A stretch of DNA of 64,000 nucleotides, taken from contig WAEK01000006.1 of assembly GCA_011634665.1 (NCBI GenBank), forward strand, positions 2,300,001 to 2,364,000. Direction: 5' to 3'. Of the stretch, positions 29,938-47,657 are shown piece by piece. The notes below the pieces were generated by a model that had not been told where the DNA came from, did not search any database, and saw nothing but the letters and a program-made list of their open reading frames with translations. The translations under genes were made by a program, and so were the position numbers. This DNA is from Mortierella sp. BCC40632. Taxonomy: Eukaryota > Mortierellomycota > Mortierellomycetes > Mortierellales > Mortierellaceae. The stretch's first letter is position 1; the number at the start of each line of letters is the position of its first letter.

Positions 29938-30224
29938 TGATTTCGTTTGAATGCTGTTGACTGCTGACACTGGCGCGGGTTGAGAGAATCCCTGGCAAAC
30001 GCGAGAACAAGGAGGTCAAGCAATTGCCAATTGAGGTAGTGTAGACAAAAAAAAAGAGAGCAGATAATAAAAAAAAAAAAAAAACGCGTCTTTCTTGATG
30101 TGGACTGAGCTGCAAGTGTGTTGGGGTAGGTAAGGGGGGGAGGGGATCAGGAGAAGAAATGAGGAGAGTTTTAAAAGAGAATGCACAATGGGATTCCCGG
30201 GTCAAGTGCGTGTACTCCCTTTCT

Positions 30225-30265
<41 letters not shown>

Positions 30266-33113
30266 GTCTTCATGTGACGTTGCAGCGTTCAGACGAGACA
30301 GACGAGACAGACGCTCAAGCCATCTGGTGAGTGGCGGAGGCCACATTCAAGGTCGCACCGTCCATTCATCCATAGAAACGGTTTGCTCTGCTTCTCTCAT
30401 TCATTTCGAATCGCTCAGTCTTCCTGCTCCTCTAGTGCCTTTTACTAATGAGCCCAAGCCATAGTTTGGTTTACTAAGCCCTCTCTAGTGGCGTTTTTTT
30501 TTTTTTTTTTTTTTTTCTTCCACTGGATTCTCGGACAGGATAGACTGACTTTGTTTGAAACCAAGGCTAGGGCGACCCTCTTGGTAAGTGGTTCCTGCTT
30601 ACTACCATGCTGTCAGTTGAGAAGTCTTTTCTTTTCTTTTCTTTTCTTTTCTTTTCTTTTCTTTTTTGTACCAACGTTGCATAAACTACAGTCTTGATAG
30701 AACCAATTAGGAGCCATGCTAGGAAGAGAGACGACTATTCTTCCTCGCATAAAAAAAAAGCAGGAACACTCTATGCATAGGAGACGTGAACAAGACTCGG
30801 GTCCTCAAAAAGTGACCAGGCAGCATGAGGAAATTGGAAATAGACTGGCCTCAGGCTCAATAGCGTTGAGTATTTCTGACTGGAAAGCAACTCTTGGTGT
30901 CCTAGAGTAGGGTCCAATGTCGAATCAAATCAAGGAATAACAAAGATCAAGAATAGGCGGAAATGTCCAGAACAAACGTACAAACGTAAACAAGTCTAAA
31001 GGACGCTACTAGACAGCCGATCTAGAGTAAGTCACGAAACGAGGAGCGGAATCGATCAAAAGCAGATTGCAGAGTTGATTAGAATGCTCCACGTGGAAAT
31101 TAGGGGAGTAGAGGAGGCGAGAAGAGGGCTGTGTTCAAGTGTGGGGCTGTGCTGGAGAGACTGGCTGTGCCTATTCCAATAAAGAGATATCACGAGTCGG
31201 CCGACTATGATCACTTGGTGATCCTAGTGGGATCTTTTTTTTTTTTTTTTTTTTTCGCTTCCTGAAGCAGTTGCTACTGTATCCTAAATATAGGTTGTAG
31301 TTAATGTGGTCCTTTTTCAGGAGACCAACATTGGCGTCTTTTTGTGGAGAATGCATTGGACAAAGTCATCAATAATTCAGGCACGAGAAGTCATACCTTG
31401 TTAGGAAACCACTAAAAAAAAAAAAAAAAAGGTGAAAGAGAGATGGACTGGGCGGAGATTTGTAGCATTACAGAGAGAAAGAACGTTGGCTAGTGTTTAC
31501 CAAAGATTAGCCGAGATATTCAATAACTGCACACTCTTTCCATCAGGAATCAGCCGAGAACTACTGTAACAGTCAAACATCTACAGGGATCAATCACTCG
31601 CCACTTGGATCCATATCTTGTGGCGGAACACAAACTCGACCACTCTCCTCGCCGAGTAGGATACGGGGCAATTGATGTGCATTCCGGCTACCAATTAGAA
31701 AAGTAGAACCTCATTGATAAATCGGCACTCCTGGGTAAACAGAAAAAAAAAAAAAAAAAAAAAAAAGGCAGCTCCCTGAAAGCCGAGGTCGAACATTCAA
31801 CCAATACTGAAATAGGAAAAGAGTCTGATCCTAGCGGATCGTGAAATTAGGCGCAAGGAAGTATCTTTTTTTGAAATATCCCCTTACTTTGGTCTCCTTC
31901 CTCCCCTGCCCTTGAACCTGATTTCCTTCCATCCCGTTTTATAAGGGAGGAACCCTACAATAAATCGCGGAGGCTGCGAGATGCTAAGAATTTCTGATCC
32001 TGCAAGAAAAAAAAAAAAAAAAAAAGAGATGCTTCACCCTCTCTCTCAGCTCGTTCCTTTGTTCATATTTGTTTATCTGCGCACTCGCGCCATTTGGCTT
32101 GCTTCATGGTAATATGCGCGATCTGGTTACGCGACACCTGCTTGGCTCTTAAAGTCGTCCCCTCCTTTTGAATTTCACCATATATCTAGACGAGAAACTC
32201 GGTTTATCACTCTTTTCACTCACCCACTCCCATTTATTTATTTTTCGCTCCAAAAGTTTTTTTTTATTGTGTTTATTGTTTTATAGCCAATCTCTGGTTC
32301 TCTGCAGGCAATCGTGCTGGATGTGAGAACGCGCCAAATGTTGGAATCAAGGTAACCCTTGAAGCACGAACGTCGTCAGGAGAGATGGGGTAGTATTTCT
32401 GGGCTCCAGCGGCTCATTCGAAAAGAAAAAAATAGCTGCACTCTAAGAAACTCTCCGGCACATGGGTCCTTCAAGCAGGAACAGATGCAGCTTGTTGTGC
32501 CTGGTTGGGGGATGTAAAAGAAAAAGAAAATAGCTACATGAGTATTTCTATGCTGCGGATACGCTGCCTCCCCGATCTCTGCAGCTGTTGGATACCAGAA
32601 AAAGTACAAAGAAGGAACACAATCCGTGTTTCATATCAAGGTCCAGAGGATAGGGAGGTGGTGCCTGCAGGCACCATGACTAGATCGACCTCAGTCCCTA
32701 GACTTCCGTGCCCGTCTTTCCTTCTTTCTCTATTTCTTTCCCACTTGCCCTCCAATGTCCACTCTTCCGGTCAAACCCGCTGCGGATCAGAAGTCATGCA
32801 CGGGGAAGAATAGCGCAGGGCGGAGGGCTCAAGAGATTAGCCCATCAACGAGGCCTGGACCTGAGTCAAGTGCGCGACGATGCCCCAGCCAGAGTGACTA
32901 ACTAAGAAAACTATCAGGATAGGTGGACCCTCTCTTGCGCTTTCCCTGCCACCTTGCCCTTGTGGGTGAGAAGACCCAGGACTTTCCTCCTTTTGCCCCG
33001 TCACTCCCTTTTTTTTTTTTTTTTTTTTTTTTTTGCACTTTTCCTTCTTCCTGCTGTTGCACATGTACGGCACCTTCTGTCCTCCTTTGGGATCCTGCCT
33101 TCCCCTCTCTCTG

Positions 33114-33302
<189 letters not shown>

Positions 33303-35078
33303 GGCCAACTCCTTGCTTGCCTTGCGGCGCCTATGTCTCCCTCCCCTCTTTTTGCTTTTTTGGCAAGGCTACCATACTCCTGAAATGTTTGGTGTCTTCG
33401 ATCTGGTGTTTGGTCTGCATGCTGTCGTAGGCGCGTCGCCCAACGCGACAATGGCTATTGTCACCGATATAGTGGCCGGGGGAGAATGGTATAATCAGAC
33501 AGTTCCAGGAGAGACAAGCACTGGTGGCCGCGCGCGCAGGAGCCACACTAGGGAACGTGAGCGACAATGGACGTTGAAGCATGTGTTACACCATGATGAG
33601 CATTCTCGAAAGAGCTGTTGACCGTTTACGAAAGGCTCGAGAACTACCCTTCTCCTTCAGGATGATACCTCGAGCAGAAATTGAAAATGGTGTATCAAAG
33701 ACCAGGACTGATGCGATATGTCTCCTTGACAGGGCAGTTGGACTAGAAGAGATGATGGACTCGTTTCTTCTCAGAATCATCTCATCCCCCAGACCACTCC
33801 TTTCCTCTGCCCTTGCCTTTCCCTTCCTACCTTGCTGGCTAATTGCAGCTTTGCCCACTCCTGTGCCTCTGGTTCTGGGCCATGACCTCAAGCGCTCTCC
33901 AGAGACCTCTTTTTCTTTTTCTTTTTCTTTTCTTTCTTTCTTTCCTTCACTTCTTTCTTTTTCTCTCTCTCTCTCTCTTTCTACATCTCCTTTATTTCAA
34001 CGCCTGCCTCATCGCCACCCCCTGGCGCGGGCATGACCTGCTCTGTCCAAGAGTGCACGCATGTCCGTTAACCCCTTCAACTCCTCATCCTCTCGAAAGA
34101 AAAAAGAACAAAGAAAAATAAGCACTGTTTTGTGTTAGAGGAGTTGCGAGAGCCAGAAGAGCCGACTAGAGTACTGCACATGTGCTGACGAGTGAGATTG
34201 ATTTTGTGGCCGTTCATGTCGACGGAACGCGTTGAGCAAATACACTTTCAAAAAAGAGCTTGGATGCCATACGCCCAAACCCTCCCCCCGAGTGCTGCAT
34301 CTGCATGTCCTTTGTCCCCGACCTCGCTTCTACCTATCACTATCCCTCTCATTCCCCCTCACCCTCCTCCTTTGGGATGTTTTTCAACACTACGCCGGAC
34401 ATTTCTCAAACCCCAAAGATGTTTTTTTTTCTTCCTTGGCTCGACTTCTAAACGAACCAAAAAATAAAATAAAATAAAATAAACGCGCCAGACTGCATGT
34501 GCAGATCCAAAAAGGTGTGCTCAGACATTTCTTCCTCCCTTCCCTTTATTCGGACAGCCAAAAGGCAGAAGCCAACTAGCACGTCAAAAGGGCTAGAGGC
34601 AGCAGCAGCAGCAGCAGCAGGAAGGAGGGATGGGAACAGAAAGACGGGGAAGCATTCAAACTGAGAGCTGGCCAAAACAACGACGGGAACAAACAATTGA
34701 AAAAAAAGGACTCGCAGCTGGGGATCTTCCTCACTCTTTCTCATTGAAAAATGTGCTCTTTTTGCTCGCACAACCCGCATTCTCTCCTCGCTCACTCTCT
34801 GTCCCTGCCCTGACGCTGTTCTAATTGAGTAGACTTGTGTGGTCGAGATATCGTTGTGCACTTGTATCCGAGTCCGAAATACAGGCCGGGGGAGCCGAGC
34901 AGAGTCAGCGTCACGAATGGAGAGTGGAAACGATGTAACCGACAGCATGAACGGGGCAGAGCGCAGGCGTCCTAAAAGACAAGGTCAAGTAAGCATGCGT
35001 GTGTGCATTCTCCCGAGCATGCCACAAGGTGTTTCCTTCTTCTACAGCGGCAATTGTTTGACCACAACAACCTTGCAG

Positions 35079-35087
35079 TATATAAAA
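35079..35087 (+). promoter_or_regulatory. Possible TATA box
   Basis: The motif TATATAAAA lies 309 bases before the ATG of the seven-TM gene, with a CAATTG about 28 bases upstream. The leader would be long, so this is only a candidate. Confidence 0.3.
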
Positions 35088-35395
35088 CCACAGACCAAAA
35101 TGTCCCTACCCCGGTGCCTTCCTTTTTCTTTTCATCTCTCACTCCCACTCTGGTTCCTTATAACCTAATTGTCCTGCAGCCCATCCTCCCGGCCCTCGTC
35201 CCTCATTCATTTCCTTTCGTCAGTCCTTTCCACTTGACCATCCGGGAATCAATACTACTCTCTGGGGACATTTTTTTTTCTTAATATTCATTCTTCAGGA
35301 CCCACAAAAGAGTCAAATACTCCAGTGGTCCTTCCGACTATTTTTCCTTTCATCTCTTCCGTCAGTCTCCCTTACCAAACTCACATATTACCACT

Positions 35396-36404
35396 ATGGC
35401 TCAGCAACCTAATGTTTCCGCTATCATTTCCCTGCTGGTGTCATTACTGGCCATCTCACTCATGTCTGTCCTCTTTGGACGCAAAACATCTGGCACCAAC
35501 CTGGCCAACATCAACTATGCTCGAGGCCTCGTTATCTCTCTCTACGTGATCTCTTGGGCATTCACAACCTTGGCCGCCGTCTTGACCTCGACCAACACAG
35601 GAAACATTATGTCCTGTACACTCTCCATCTTTGTCTGTCTATCGCTCTATGCCGCCTCCAAGATTATCATCTATCTCTTTTTGATTGAGAAGGTGTACGT
35701 CGTGAGCTCCGTTACGACCACCCGCATTGACACTATGGTAAGTAGCGAGGCCTCTGTATTTCTGACTTAGCTCTACCCAACATGAACTGTTTGAAATGAT
35801 TCAGAAAGTGCTGACCAAGCTCGTTCAATCTGTGAATGCCTATTCATAGTTGTATCGTATCAACATCTTGCTGTTGACACCATACTCGATTATCCTCTGT
35901 CTCATGGTCTTGAACCGAGTCGCCGTCTTGGACGACAGTGATCAATGCTTCATCGGTCTGAAGCCAACAGCATCGCTTGTGCTTATTCTCTATGATATCT
36001 TTATCTCTTGCTGGTTGACTGCCTTGTTCATCAAGCCGCTCATGAGCACGACCTCCGTCCTTCAGGGTCCAAGCAAGGGCAAGCTTCGCCAAGTCGCAGT
36101 CCGCACCCTGATTGGGTCGGTGATTGCCCTGATTCTCAGTTCGCTCAACGTCTTTACGCTGGTCTACTACAAGGGATACGAAGACTCTGTGATGTGTCTT
36201 CTTTCGTGTACCCTTGATGTGACCCTGAATGCATGCACAGTCCATTGGGTGACTTCGCGTGCACGCGGATCTCACTTGACAGACAAGGCCAGTCGGGGTG
36301 TCTCGCATCATCAGAACACACATAATACCAGTACCGAGAAGCAAGTGGCACCGACAGAGACACATATTTCGGTCACTGTCGAGTCTTATCAAGAGAACTA
36401 TTAG
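35396..36404 (+). CDS. Seven-transmembrane orphan protein
   Basis: Two exons, 35396-35737 and 35850-36404, join in phase 0 to give 298 aa. The intron has a GTAAGT donor and a CATAG acceptor. Seven hydrophobic helices are visible, in order near VSAIISLLVSLLAISLMSVL, GLVISLYVISWAFTTLAA, LSIFVCLSLYAASKIIIYLF, INILLLTPYSIILCLMVL, ASLVLILYDIFISCWLTAL, LIGSVIALILSSLNVFTLVY and VMCLLSCTLDVTLNACTV. The C-terminal tail of about 50 residues is S/T/H-rich and polar. No GPCR signature such as DRY or NPxxY and no transporter motif was seen. It resembles lineage-specific fungal seven-TM proteins, but a receptor role is inference. Confidence 0.75.
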
Positions 36405-37736
36405 ATCGTAGAGCATGTTTTCAAGTAGTAGAAGGGGGAGAGAATGGGATTTTGAAGAAGCTAGGAAAAAAATACCTCGTCTGCGACAGCAAGGGCCAGA
36501 ATGCAGCGTGCGAAGTGTCTTTATTCGTGTAGACGAGCCCAAATAGTCGTGGAGAAACTCTTTTTACAACCTTACACATACACCTAAACACCTTAACACC
36601 TTAAATATACATACACTCTTTTTTTTTTTTTTTTTTTTTTGCCCATCTGCAATGTCCTGGTAGTAGTAGTGGTAATGGTAGTAGTCGTATTCATATATGA
36701 ATAAAAGAAGGGAGGCACAGACATGGTCATGGTCCGACAGTGTTGTCTCGGATGTGGATCCACCAAACGATCGAGGCTATTGTGACTAAGGAAAGCCGGA
36801 ACACAGCGGGCCGTGTGGTGAGTCTCTTTTTTTTTTTTTCGATGCTTCTGGGGTTTTCAAGTTGCAACAGGGCCTTGGAGGTCGCCATGCGTCTTTGTGT
36901 GGGGGAGAGTATGTATCCTGGCGCTGAGTGGGCACAGGGAGAGAAAGAGGAAAAGAGAAAGAGAGTAAAAAAGAAAGAAAGAAAGAAAGAGAGAGAGCGA
37001 AGCCCCGTCCTCGGTCGGGTCGCTCACCCCTGGACAGCAACTCTATCTTGACCAATGAGACAGCGTGAGCTTTTTCCTCTGCGACTCTGCACCACTGAGG
37101 AGCCCCTTGTTGTTGTTGCCTTGATCATATCACCCCATCTGGTTCACTCTTAGCCTTCGCCTTGCCTTTGCCTTGCCTGGCCTTGTCTTGTCCGTCGCTT
37201 TGCCTCACTCCAACTATCCAGCATGTGTCCCCGACCAGCAGGCCCCGACATGACTCGGCCTAGCTCGAGTCGGAGCAAGCATCGGGGAGCCATGACGCCA
37301 TTCGATTTGAGCGCCTGTTGAATTAAGCCTGGGAAGGTTGCTCATCCGTGAGCTTGACCATGATGAGGCTGCATTCGAGCGAGAATCACACTTCATCTCT
37401 CTTTTTTTTTTGATTTCGGGCAGTGCAGTTCCAGTTGCAGTAACAGTGTGTAGTACAGTGCAGCAGTCGCAACCCAAGTCACAACAGCGCGCTTTCTCTT
37501 CCTCCTTCACTCCTCTCTCTCTCTCCCCCCAGCCCCCAACCCAACTCAACCCAGCCAGTGGGAGAGTGCGGGCTACTACCCATCAGCAATCCTCTCCAAT
37601 CGCATCTCTTTCTTTTTTTTCCACCAGCCTACTTCTCTCTTTCACTCTCTGTTCTCTCTCTCACTCTCACTCTCTTTGACTCTTTCATTCTTTCTTTGTC
37701 TTTTTAATTTTCTTTTTTTTTTTTTTTTTTTATAAA

Positions 37737-37772
<36 letters not shown>

Positions 37773-37839
37773 CCTTTTTTCCCTACACAACCAACAAAGG
37801 ACCAACTCCAACCCCAGCAGCATCCCCTGCAAGCGCGCC
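36405..37839. other. Intergenic spacer and T-rich leader region
   Basis: Contains poly-T runs (about 36619-36640, 37711-37730, 37741-37772), a GAAA tract (about 36972-36990) and CT-rich sequence just before the eIF4E-family gene, where the promoter and 5' leader are expected. No gene was recognised. Confidence 0.5.
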
Positions 37840-41233
<3,394 letters not shown>

Positions 41234-41315
41234 GGATGCTCCTAGCTTGTATATGCTTTTCTTCCTTTACTTTTTTTTTTTTCTTTTCTTTTGTTCTCCG
41301 AGTCTCCCACTCCTT

Positions 41316-41361
<46 letters not shown>

Positions 41362-43412
41362 TTTTTTTTTTTTTTTTGTTTGCTTGCTAAATGATTGAGA
41401 AATAAATTATGCGTCAAAACACCAAGGGTAAAAGAGATCATGCACTCGTGGCGACTCGGACCTGGATCACTGTTTGCCTGGAAGGAAACAATGTCCTTTT
41501 TAGGGTCAATATTATTTACATTTCAAGGCAAAGCACAGCACCAGGGTCGAATGTCAATGGGTTTAATGCGGTGGTGGCAGTGGTTTTTTGAACCTGCCAC
41601 CACCATCATCAATGAAGGTCCCCTGACAATCCCACTCCACTCACAGAACAAAAAAAAAAAAAAACAAAAAAAAAAATGTTAAAAATGAAAGTTCTGCCTT
41701 AAAAAAGCGGAGGGTTTTGTTAGGGGGGAAAAAAAGGATGAAAAAAAAAAAAAATGCCCAGAGATTTTTTTGTGCCATTTTTGGGTGCGTGCGCGTGTGT
41801 TTGCGTGCTTGTATCTGGAAAAGAGTACAAATGTGCGATTTTTTCATACAACCGCTGCCAGGAAAAAAAAAAAAAGGGCAAAAAATACACGGAGGAGGAG
41901 GAGGAGAGAAAGAGTGAATATGTGTCAAAGAAAGAGGATGAGGATGAGGTGTATGCGAGAGTGGAGCACCTAGTGATGGATGTGCGGCACCTCCTTATCC
42001 ATGACGGGTCGCCCTAAGCAACACACAAGGCACGAAACAATAAATCCTCATCATCAGCATCGCGCTTTGCACTGCCGTCCATGCAAATGGCCCCCCTTAG
42101 AAAACGGCGTTCTCCTCTTTCTCTCTATGAGGAAGGGACTAAGAAAGAGACAAAGAGTCCTGGGAGATGGGGTTCGATGCGACGGAGGATCTGGCATCAT
42201 TGGTTCTGGCTACCGAAGGGGAGGGGAGTAGGAGTAGGAGAGTAGGAGTAAAGAGCACGGGCCAATGTCACCCTGTGTCCGACGTCTTTTGCATCTTTTT
42301 TTCTTTTTTTGTCGGCGGCATTGGAGCAGAACACCAAAACTACACATTCAGCTATGGAACATCAATTCGGTGTATTCTTCCGTGCTAATGCCCAAGAATG
42401 AATAGTGGTATATTGCTCGGATGGTCTACAGAGTCTCTAGGTGAGATATGAACAACAACAACAATAACAACAATAACAACAATATCAACAACAACAATAA
42501 CAACAAAAAAAAAAAAAAAAAAAAGGGAGACCGGGACTTCGAAAGCGGGTTGCTGTTGTCAAAGCAGGGACACAGGTATTGCCCCGTACCCAAGCAGGGT
42601 CAATAACCCATCAACAGGTCCGGCTCGGGTAGGAACAAAGGGCTAGAATCCGGAGGGGGGTGGGGGGAAGACAAAGACATATACAGAAAAGACACATAGA
42701 GAAAGAGAGAAAAAGAAAGAAGGCAAGGGCAAGGGCAAGGGGGCGAGGGTGAGGTGGATGGGCACATCCCATCGATGAAAGAATGCTAGCGTGGCCTCGG
42801 CCATTGCAAAGCTGTCCCCGCAGGGCTAGAGTCCACAAGCTAATGTTGTCCGGCAACGGAGTGAAGGGCCTTTGCTGTCCATCCCTGGAATCAATCATCC
42901 GTGCCAGAGTGAACACTATCGCCACCTATTGCCTACCCGGCTACTTTTCCTCCGCACCGAGGGAAATGGCGCCGTCAATTGCCCTCTACTCTCCTGAAGG
43001 AAGGGAGGGGGGAAGGGGGGCAAAGATGGCCTGGTCGACATGCGGCTGTCTGCAGTTTCGCTGACGAACGCGTGCCTTCTTGGTGGCTCCTTTTCACGAA
43101 CTACTCTCGCGCGCCATGGGACATGGAAAACGAAGTTGGGGATACCAAGGGTCAGAGTAGATGCCGGATGCCGTATGCCTGGCAGCCGTGAGACATCAAG
43201 GAACCAACTGCATGGACAACGACGAGGTCGACCACCACCGTCGCCTATTATGGTCCTCCTTGCTTCCCTTCTCCTACAGAAGGCCTTTGCCAATCCGTGC
43301 TCTTACCTTGGTCTCTATCCTCCGTCCTTCTGCCCTTTGCCCCTTTGCAGGCAGTCCCATCCCCCCTCATCCTGCGACAATGGCTGCATGGCCCAAAAAA
43401 AAAGGAGAAGCC

Positions 43413-43444
<32 letters not shown>

Positions 43445-44018
43445 CACTCTTCTTACACACGCACTCTCTCTTTCTCCGCCTGCTCTTTCGCCATTTACTC
43501 CTCCATACGACTCGATCAGTCACCCTGTCTCCACTGTCATTACCTTTATTGCTGCACTGTGCAGTCCTCACCACTTGAGCACACTCTCTCTTTTTCTCGC
43601 AACCTTTCAATCCACCCCGCAGTCAGCATCTTGCGTATGTTCTCCTTTCTTACACTCTTGTCCTGCGCCCACAGCTCTGTTCATGCCAAGATCTGATCCG
43701 CAACGCCTACCTGCCTGAGCCTTTGACCCTACCCGCCAATTGACCCACTCCCTTGCTTCTTCTTCCCCTCTTCTTCTTTCTTTCTTTTTTTTTCTCTCTC
43801 TCTCATTGTCACTCTGGTTCTCTTCACCCTTCTCCCACGCACACGCCCATCCACACACCGTTTGCTTATTTCATTCAGAACCCCATCTCCCTGACCACTC
43901 AGCCAGACAACAACAGCAACAACAACAACAACAAAAAAAAAAAAAAATTGGTTGTCGCCATCAATAAGCTCCTTACTCACCCCTTCTCCAGGACCCTTAC
44001 GTACCTGTGTAACCTACT
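41234..44018. other. 2.8-kb intergenic region
   Basis: No gene was recognised. Contents include a CT tract followed by poly-T (about 41321-41377), A-rich stretches (about 41649-41680, 41739-41754), an AAC/AAT triplet-rich tract (about 42450-42505), CT-rich segments from about 43405 and a CAACAA tract (about 43910-43935) ahead of the TEA gene. Open frames there do not resemble known proteins. Confidence 0.5.
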
Positions 44019-44158
44019 ATGTCTACTCTCTTTCCGTCGTCCCCATCTACGACCGAACCTGTCTCTGTGCTCATCATGCCTTACTCTGTAAGTTTTGGCC
44101 AAAGAATAAAAGAGTGACAGAGCGAAGGAGTAAAAGAGTGGAAGAGTGGAAGAAAGAA

Positions 44159-44190
<32 letters not shown>

Positions 44191-44666
44191 TCTCGATGGA
44201 CTAGGACCTTTTCCTTTTCTTTTTCTTGTCGATGCATGTGGCCATAGTTAAAGTAGGGTCAATCTTGTGGACGACTAATTCTCCCTCTTTCTCTCACTCT
44301 CACTCCACACTCCTCGTTATACCGCTTCTCATCCCTTCCATATCCCCTCTCTCCTCTTTCTATCTCTCTCACACTCTCTCTTTTCTCCCGCCCCTTTCAA
44401 TCCGCGTGCTGCTTGTTTCTTTCTTTCTTTTCTGTCTTTCTCAACCCCACAAAAGGGTGAAGAATGCCACCCACAAGGTCGTTCAATAGATGAGTTGTCA
44501 TTTGCGGACAGCAGGAATTCTTCACTCCACGATAGTATCGATTTCGCAGCAACGACTCGCCAAAAACGCTCGGACTCGCCACCATCCATCGTAACGCGTC
44601 AGGACGGAGGAGTAGGAGCGACCACGACTGCAGCCACGATAAAGCAGATGCAACACCAACACCAGC

Positions 44667-44702
<36 letters not shown>

Positions 44703-47657
44703 CACAGCAACAACACCGACGCTCGGACTCTCCGCAACAGGACATTCATTCTACACTTCGGTCACTTCGAATGACAGAACAAGGCCAAATGCCATCGATG
44801 GCTTCTCCAGGAACGCACGAGTCGTCCATTTACAAGTCGGTTCATGCCTATCAAACTGGTACAGGTCAGGAACGCTGGTCTTCCAATGCACCTCACAGTC
44901 GGAATCCTTCTTCTCAAGCAAGTGTCACCTTTATGCCGCAACAGCAACATGATCGAAAGCGAACCTCGTCCAGTGGGATGACAGTGGGACCGACACCACT
45001 CTTGCTTCAACAACAACAACAACAACAACAGCAACAGCAGCAACCGCCACCACCACCACCACCACTCTCTTCATCCCAACACCTGACATCGCCCATGGGT
45101 CGACCCAACCCGAATGACCTTTATTATGATCAACCACAACAGTCTCTTCATTACAATGGGAACTCGCCTACGCATGGTAGTGGACAACGTCTTCAAGAGA
45201 GTCTTGTCAAGGAACTTTCGTCGTCAGAGCTCACCCGGCCAATACCCACCTCAACCGAGGCTATTGTACAGAGTGCTTTCTCGGGAGTTAAACGACGTAG
45301 CACTGGAGATAGGAAGAACAGGAACGATCGTGAAGAGGTCAGTATTTTTTTTTTTTTTCATTTTTGCGCATGCACTCTCTCCCTATCTTTTTTTTTTTTG
45401 GGTTCTGGGCTCTCCGAGGTTAGGTTCCTTTTTTCTCCTCATCTTTATTATTTCCAACTTGATACTCTCTCACAGACAATGGATGGTGTCTGAAAAAGAA
45501 AGAAAGAAAGAATAATCTGGACAAAAAGACACATTACTCGAGCATGGACTCATAAAGAAGGGGGTAGAGATGGGGAGAGAGCTAGAGTGAAAGAGAGAGA
45601 GAGAGAGAAAGGGCAAAAGGAGATAAAAAAGAAAGGGAGTGAATAGTTTTCGAAACGAGGGACAAAGAGGGAAACAAACATCATCCCATTACTGGTCCAA
45701 AAGGACAAAGGGGATTTTCAAGAGAGAGAGAGAGAGAGAGAGCCATTAGAGTTGGACCATGGGTTCTTATGCAAGCAAGGGAGAGAGAGAGAGAAAGATA
45801 GAGAGAGAGAGAGACAGAGAGAAGAGTATAATATTGTTAGAACACGACTATAGGCACCATCTATCCAATTTCTGTGGCTCACCACAGTTGGCTTATCTTC
45901 ACTCTCTCTCTCTCTATTAGGTCTGGCCTGACCATCTAGAAAGGGTCTTTCTTGAAGGTACGTAGTACACAATTAACGAAAGGAGAGAAGCGATTCAGAA
46001 GAGGCCAAAGCGCGCCTTGTTTTTTTTCTTTCTTCTCCCACTGACAGCAAATCCCCTTCTTTGTGCTGCCTTTTTTTTTTTTCCTTCTTTTCGAAACAGC
46101 TCTCTATGTCATCCCAAAGCTCGGTCGTCGGAAAGTGCTCCTTGGTGGGAAACCCAGTGGTCGCAATGAATTGATTGCCGACTACATCTTCAAGCAGACC
46201 AACATTGTCCGCACTCGGAAGCAAGTCTCGTCTCATCTTCAAGTCCTAAAAAACACTCGCAAGAACGACCATGCATGTAAGATTATTATTATTATTATTT
46301 TTTTTTCTTTCTTCAATTCCTTTTGGCTCTTGCTCTTGTTCTTCTTTTTCTCATTTCTGCAAGAATGACAACTTGATAACCATTCATTCTGCTTTTGTGT
46401 GTCTTCTTGGTAGTCATGAGGCTGTTGAAAGATAGCGATGACGACGACGACGAGATGAGTGGACCCCATCCACCAACCAAAATACGCACTCCAGTTTCCC
46501 AAAGTCCTACGGCCTCACCACGACTCCCACCATCGCTATCTCATCCAGGACATCGAGCAATGGGATTGGCCGGTCCACCCACTGGAAACAGTTATGAGAC
46601 GCGTCATTCATTCACCTCTTTGGAAGGAGGTCCTTCACCCATCTCCCATCTGACTGAGGATCGTTCATCCAACAAAGTCACGCCTCTCGCAGACCTGTAT
46701 CGGTCCTCGATTCATGAACGTTCTTTTAGTTATTCCATCTCGGGAGCTCCTGTGCATGACCCAGGAGTTCGACCGAATGACTCGACTGTGGGCCATGGAG
46801 GTCGAAGTCGATCCATGAACTCGATGACTAGGCTCCCATTGATGACTCCAGGATCGCTTCTCTCGACCTCACCGGATCTAGGCTGGAAGGATCCTGCGGA
46901 ATTTGATCCTTCAGGCGACTTTTTCCATACTCAAGACGAGGATCTTTTACACTCGGCAGTGTCAGGAGAACCAGTGATTTTCCGACCCAAGGTCTTTGGA
47001 CTCCATACCCAGTATACAACAGAGCCTAATGGTACAGCCACAGGAACAGCAGCAACGGCAGCAACAGGAGGAAACGATATGGATCTCCGAGAAGGATTAA
47101 CACGCCACCAACACGATCTTGTCCGATGTCAAGAACTGGACTCGCGGACATTTGGTAGTATCAGTATCCATCAACTATCAACCGAAAAGTTCCCGACCTT
47201 ATATGAGCTCTACCAACGAGCCATGTGTACATTCTTGTTCCTGAGGGTGCATATGGATCTCAACCTGGAATTGGGAGGAGCATTCGGGAACACATGCTTG
47301 TATGAATCCAACGTACGGCGGACAGTGTCATGCAAGACTTGTATTTATTCGTTTGGAGAAAAAGTGTTGGAGTCGACCGAGATCAAGCATGCAGTGATGG
47401 TGGATCAACGTTATGTCTACAGTTTTGAGTTTGTGAACCATTTCTTTAACGCGTTCCTGAGTGGGGTTCGATCGCTTGAGAACATGGGTCAGGTAGAGAT
47501 TGCGTTGAACAATCTGTCGGTGGTTCAGATTTTTCAGAGTGTGGATGCCGAGTTTGAGAGTTCGATGTTGGATCCGTTGTTGGTGATTGTGTTTAACTTT
47601 GAACGTGGTCCTGGCAATATTAACGCCTATTGTGTGAATGATGCGCTTGTTTGTTAG
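44019..47657 (+). CDS. TEA/ATTS-domain transcription factor
   Basis: Five exons join in frame: 44019-44087, 44456-45337, 45921-45957, 46100-46276 and 46414-47657. The product is 802 aa. The TEA DNA-binding domain (about 318-382) is clear: [46 protein letters not shown], then [15 protein letters not shown]. It is split by two introns. Such factors (AbaA, Tec1, TEAD) bind M-CAT-like sites and control development. Poly-Gln tracts (codons around 44665-44712 and 45009-45044) and Ser/Pro-rich linkers precede it. A well-structured C-terminal region of about 170 residues ([20 protein letters not shown] to [11 protein letters not shown]) may match the TEAD C-terminal fold, but that is unproven. The first exon (MSTLFPSS...) was chosen because its ATG leads in frame to a GTAAGT donor; the second exon has no ATG of its own in frame at the start. 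Confidence 0.88.
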
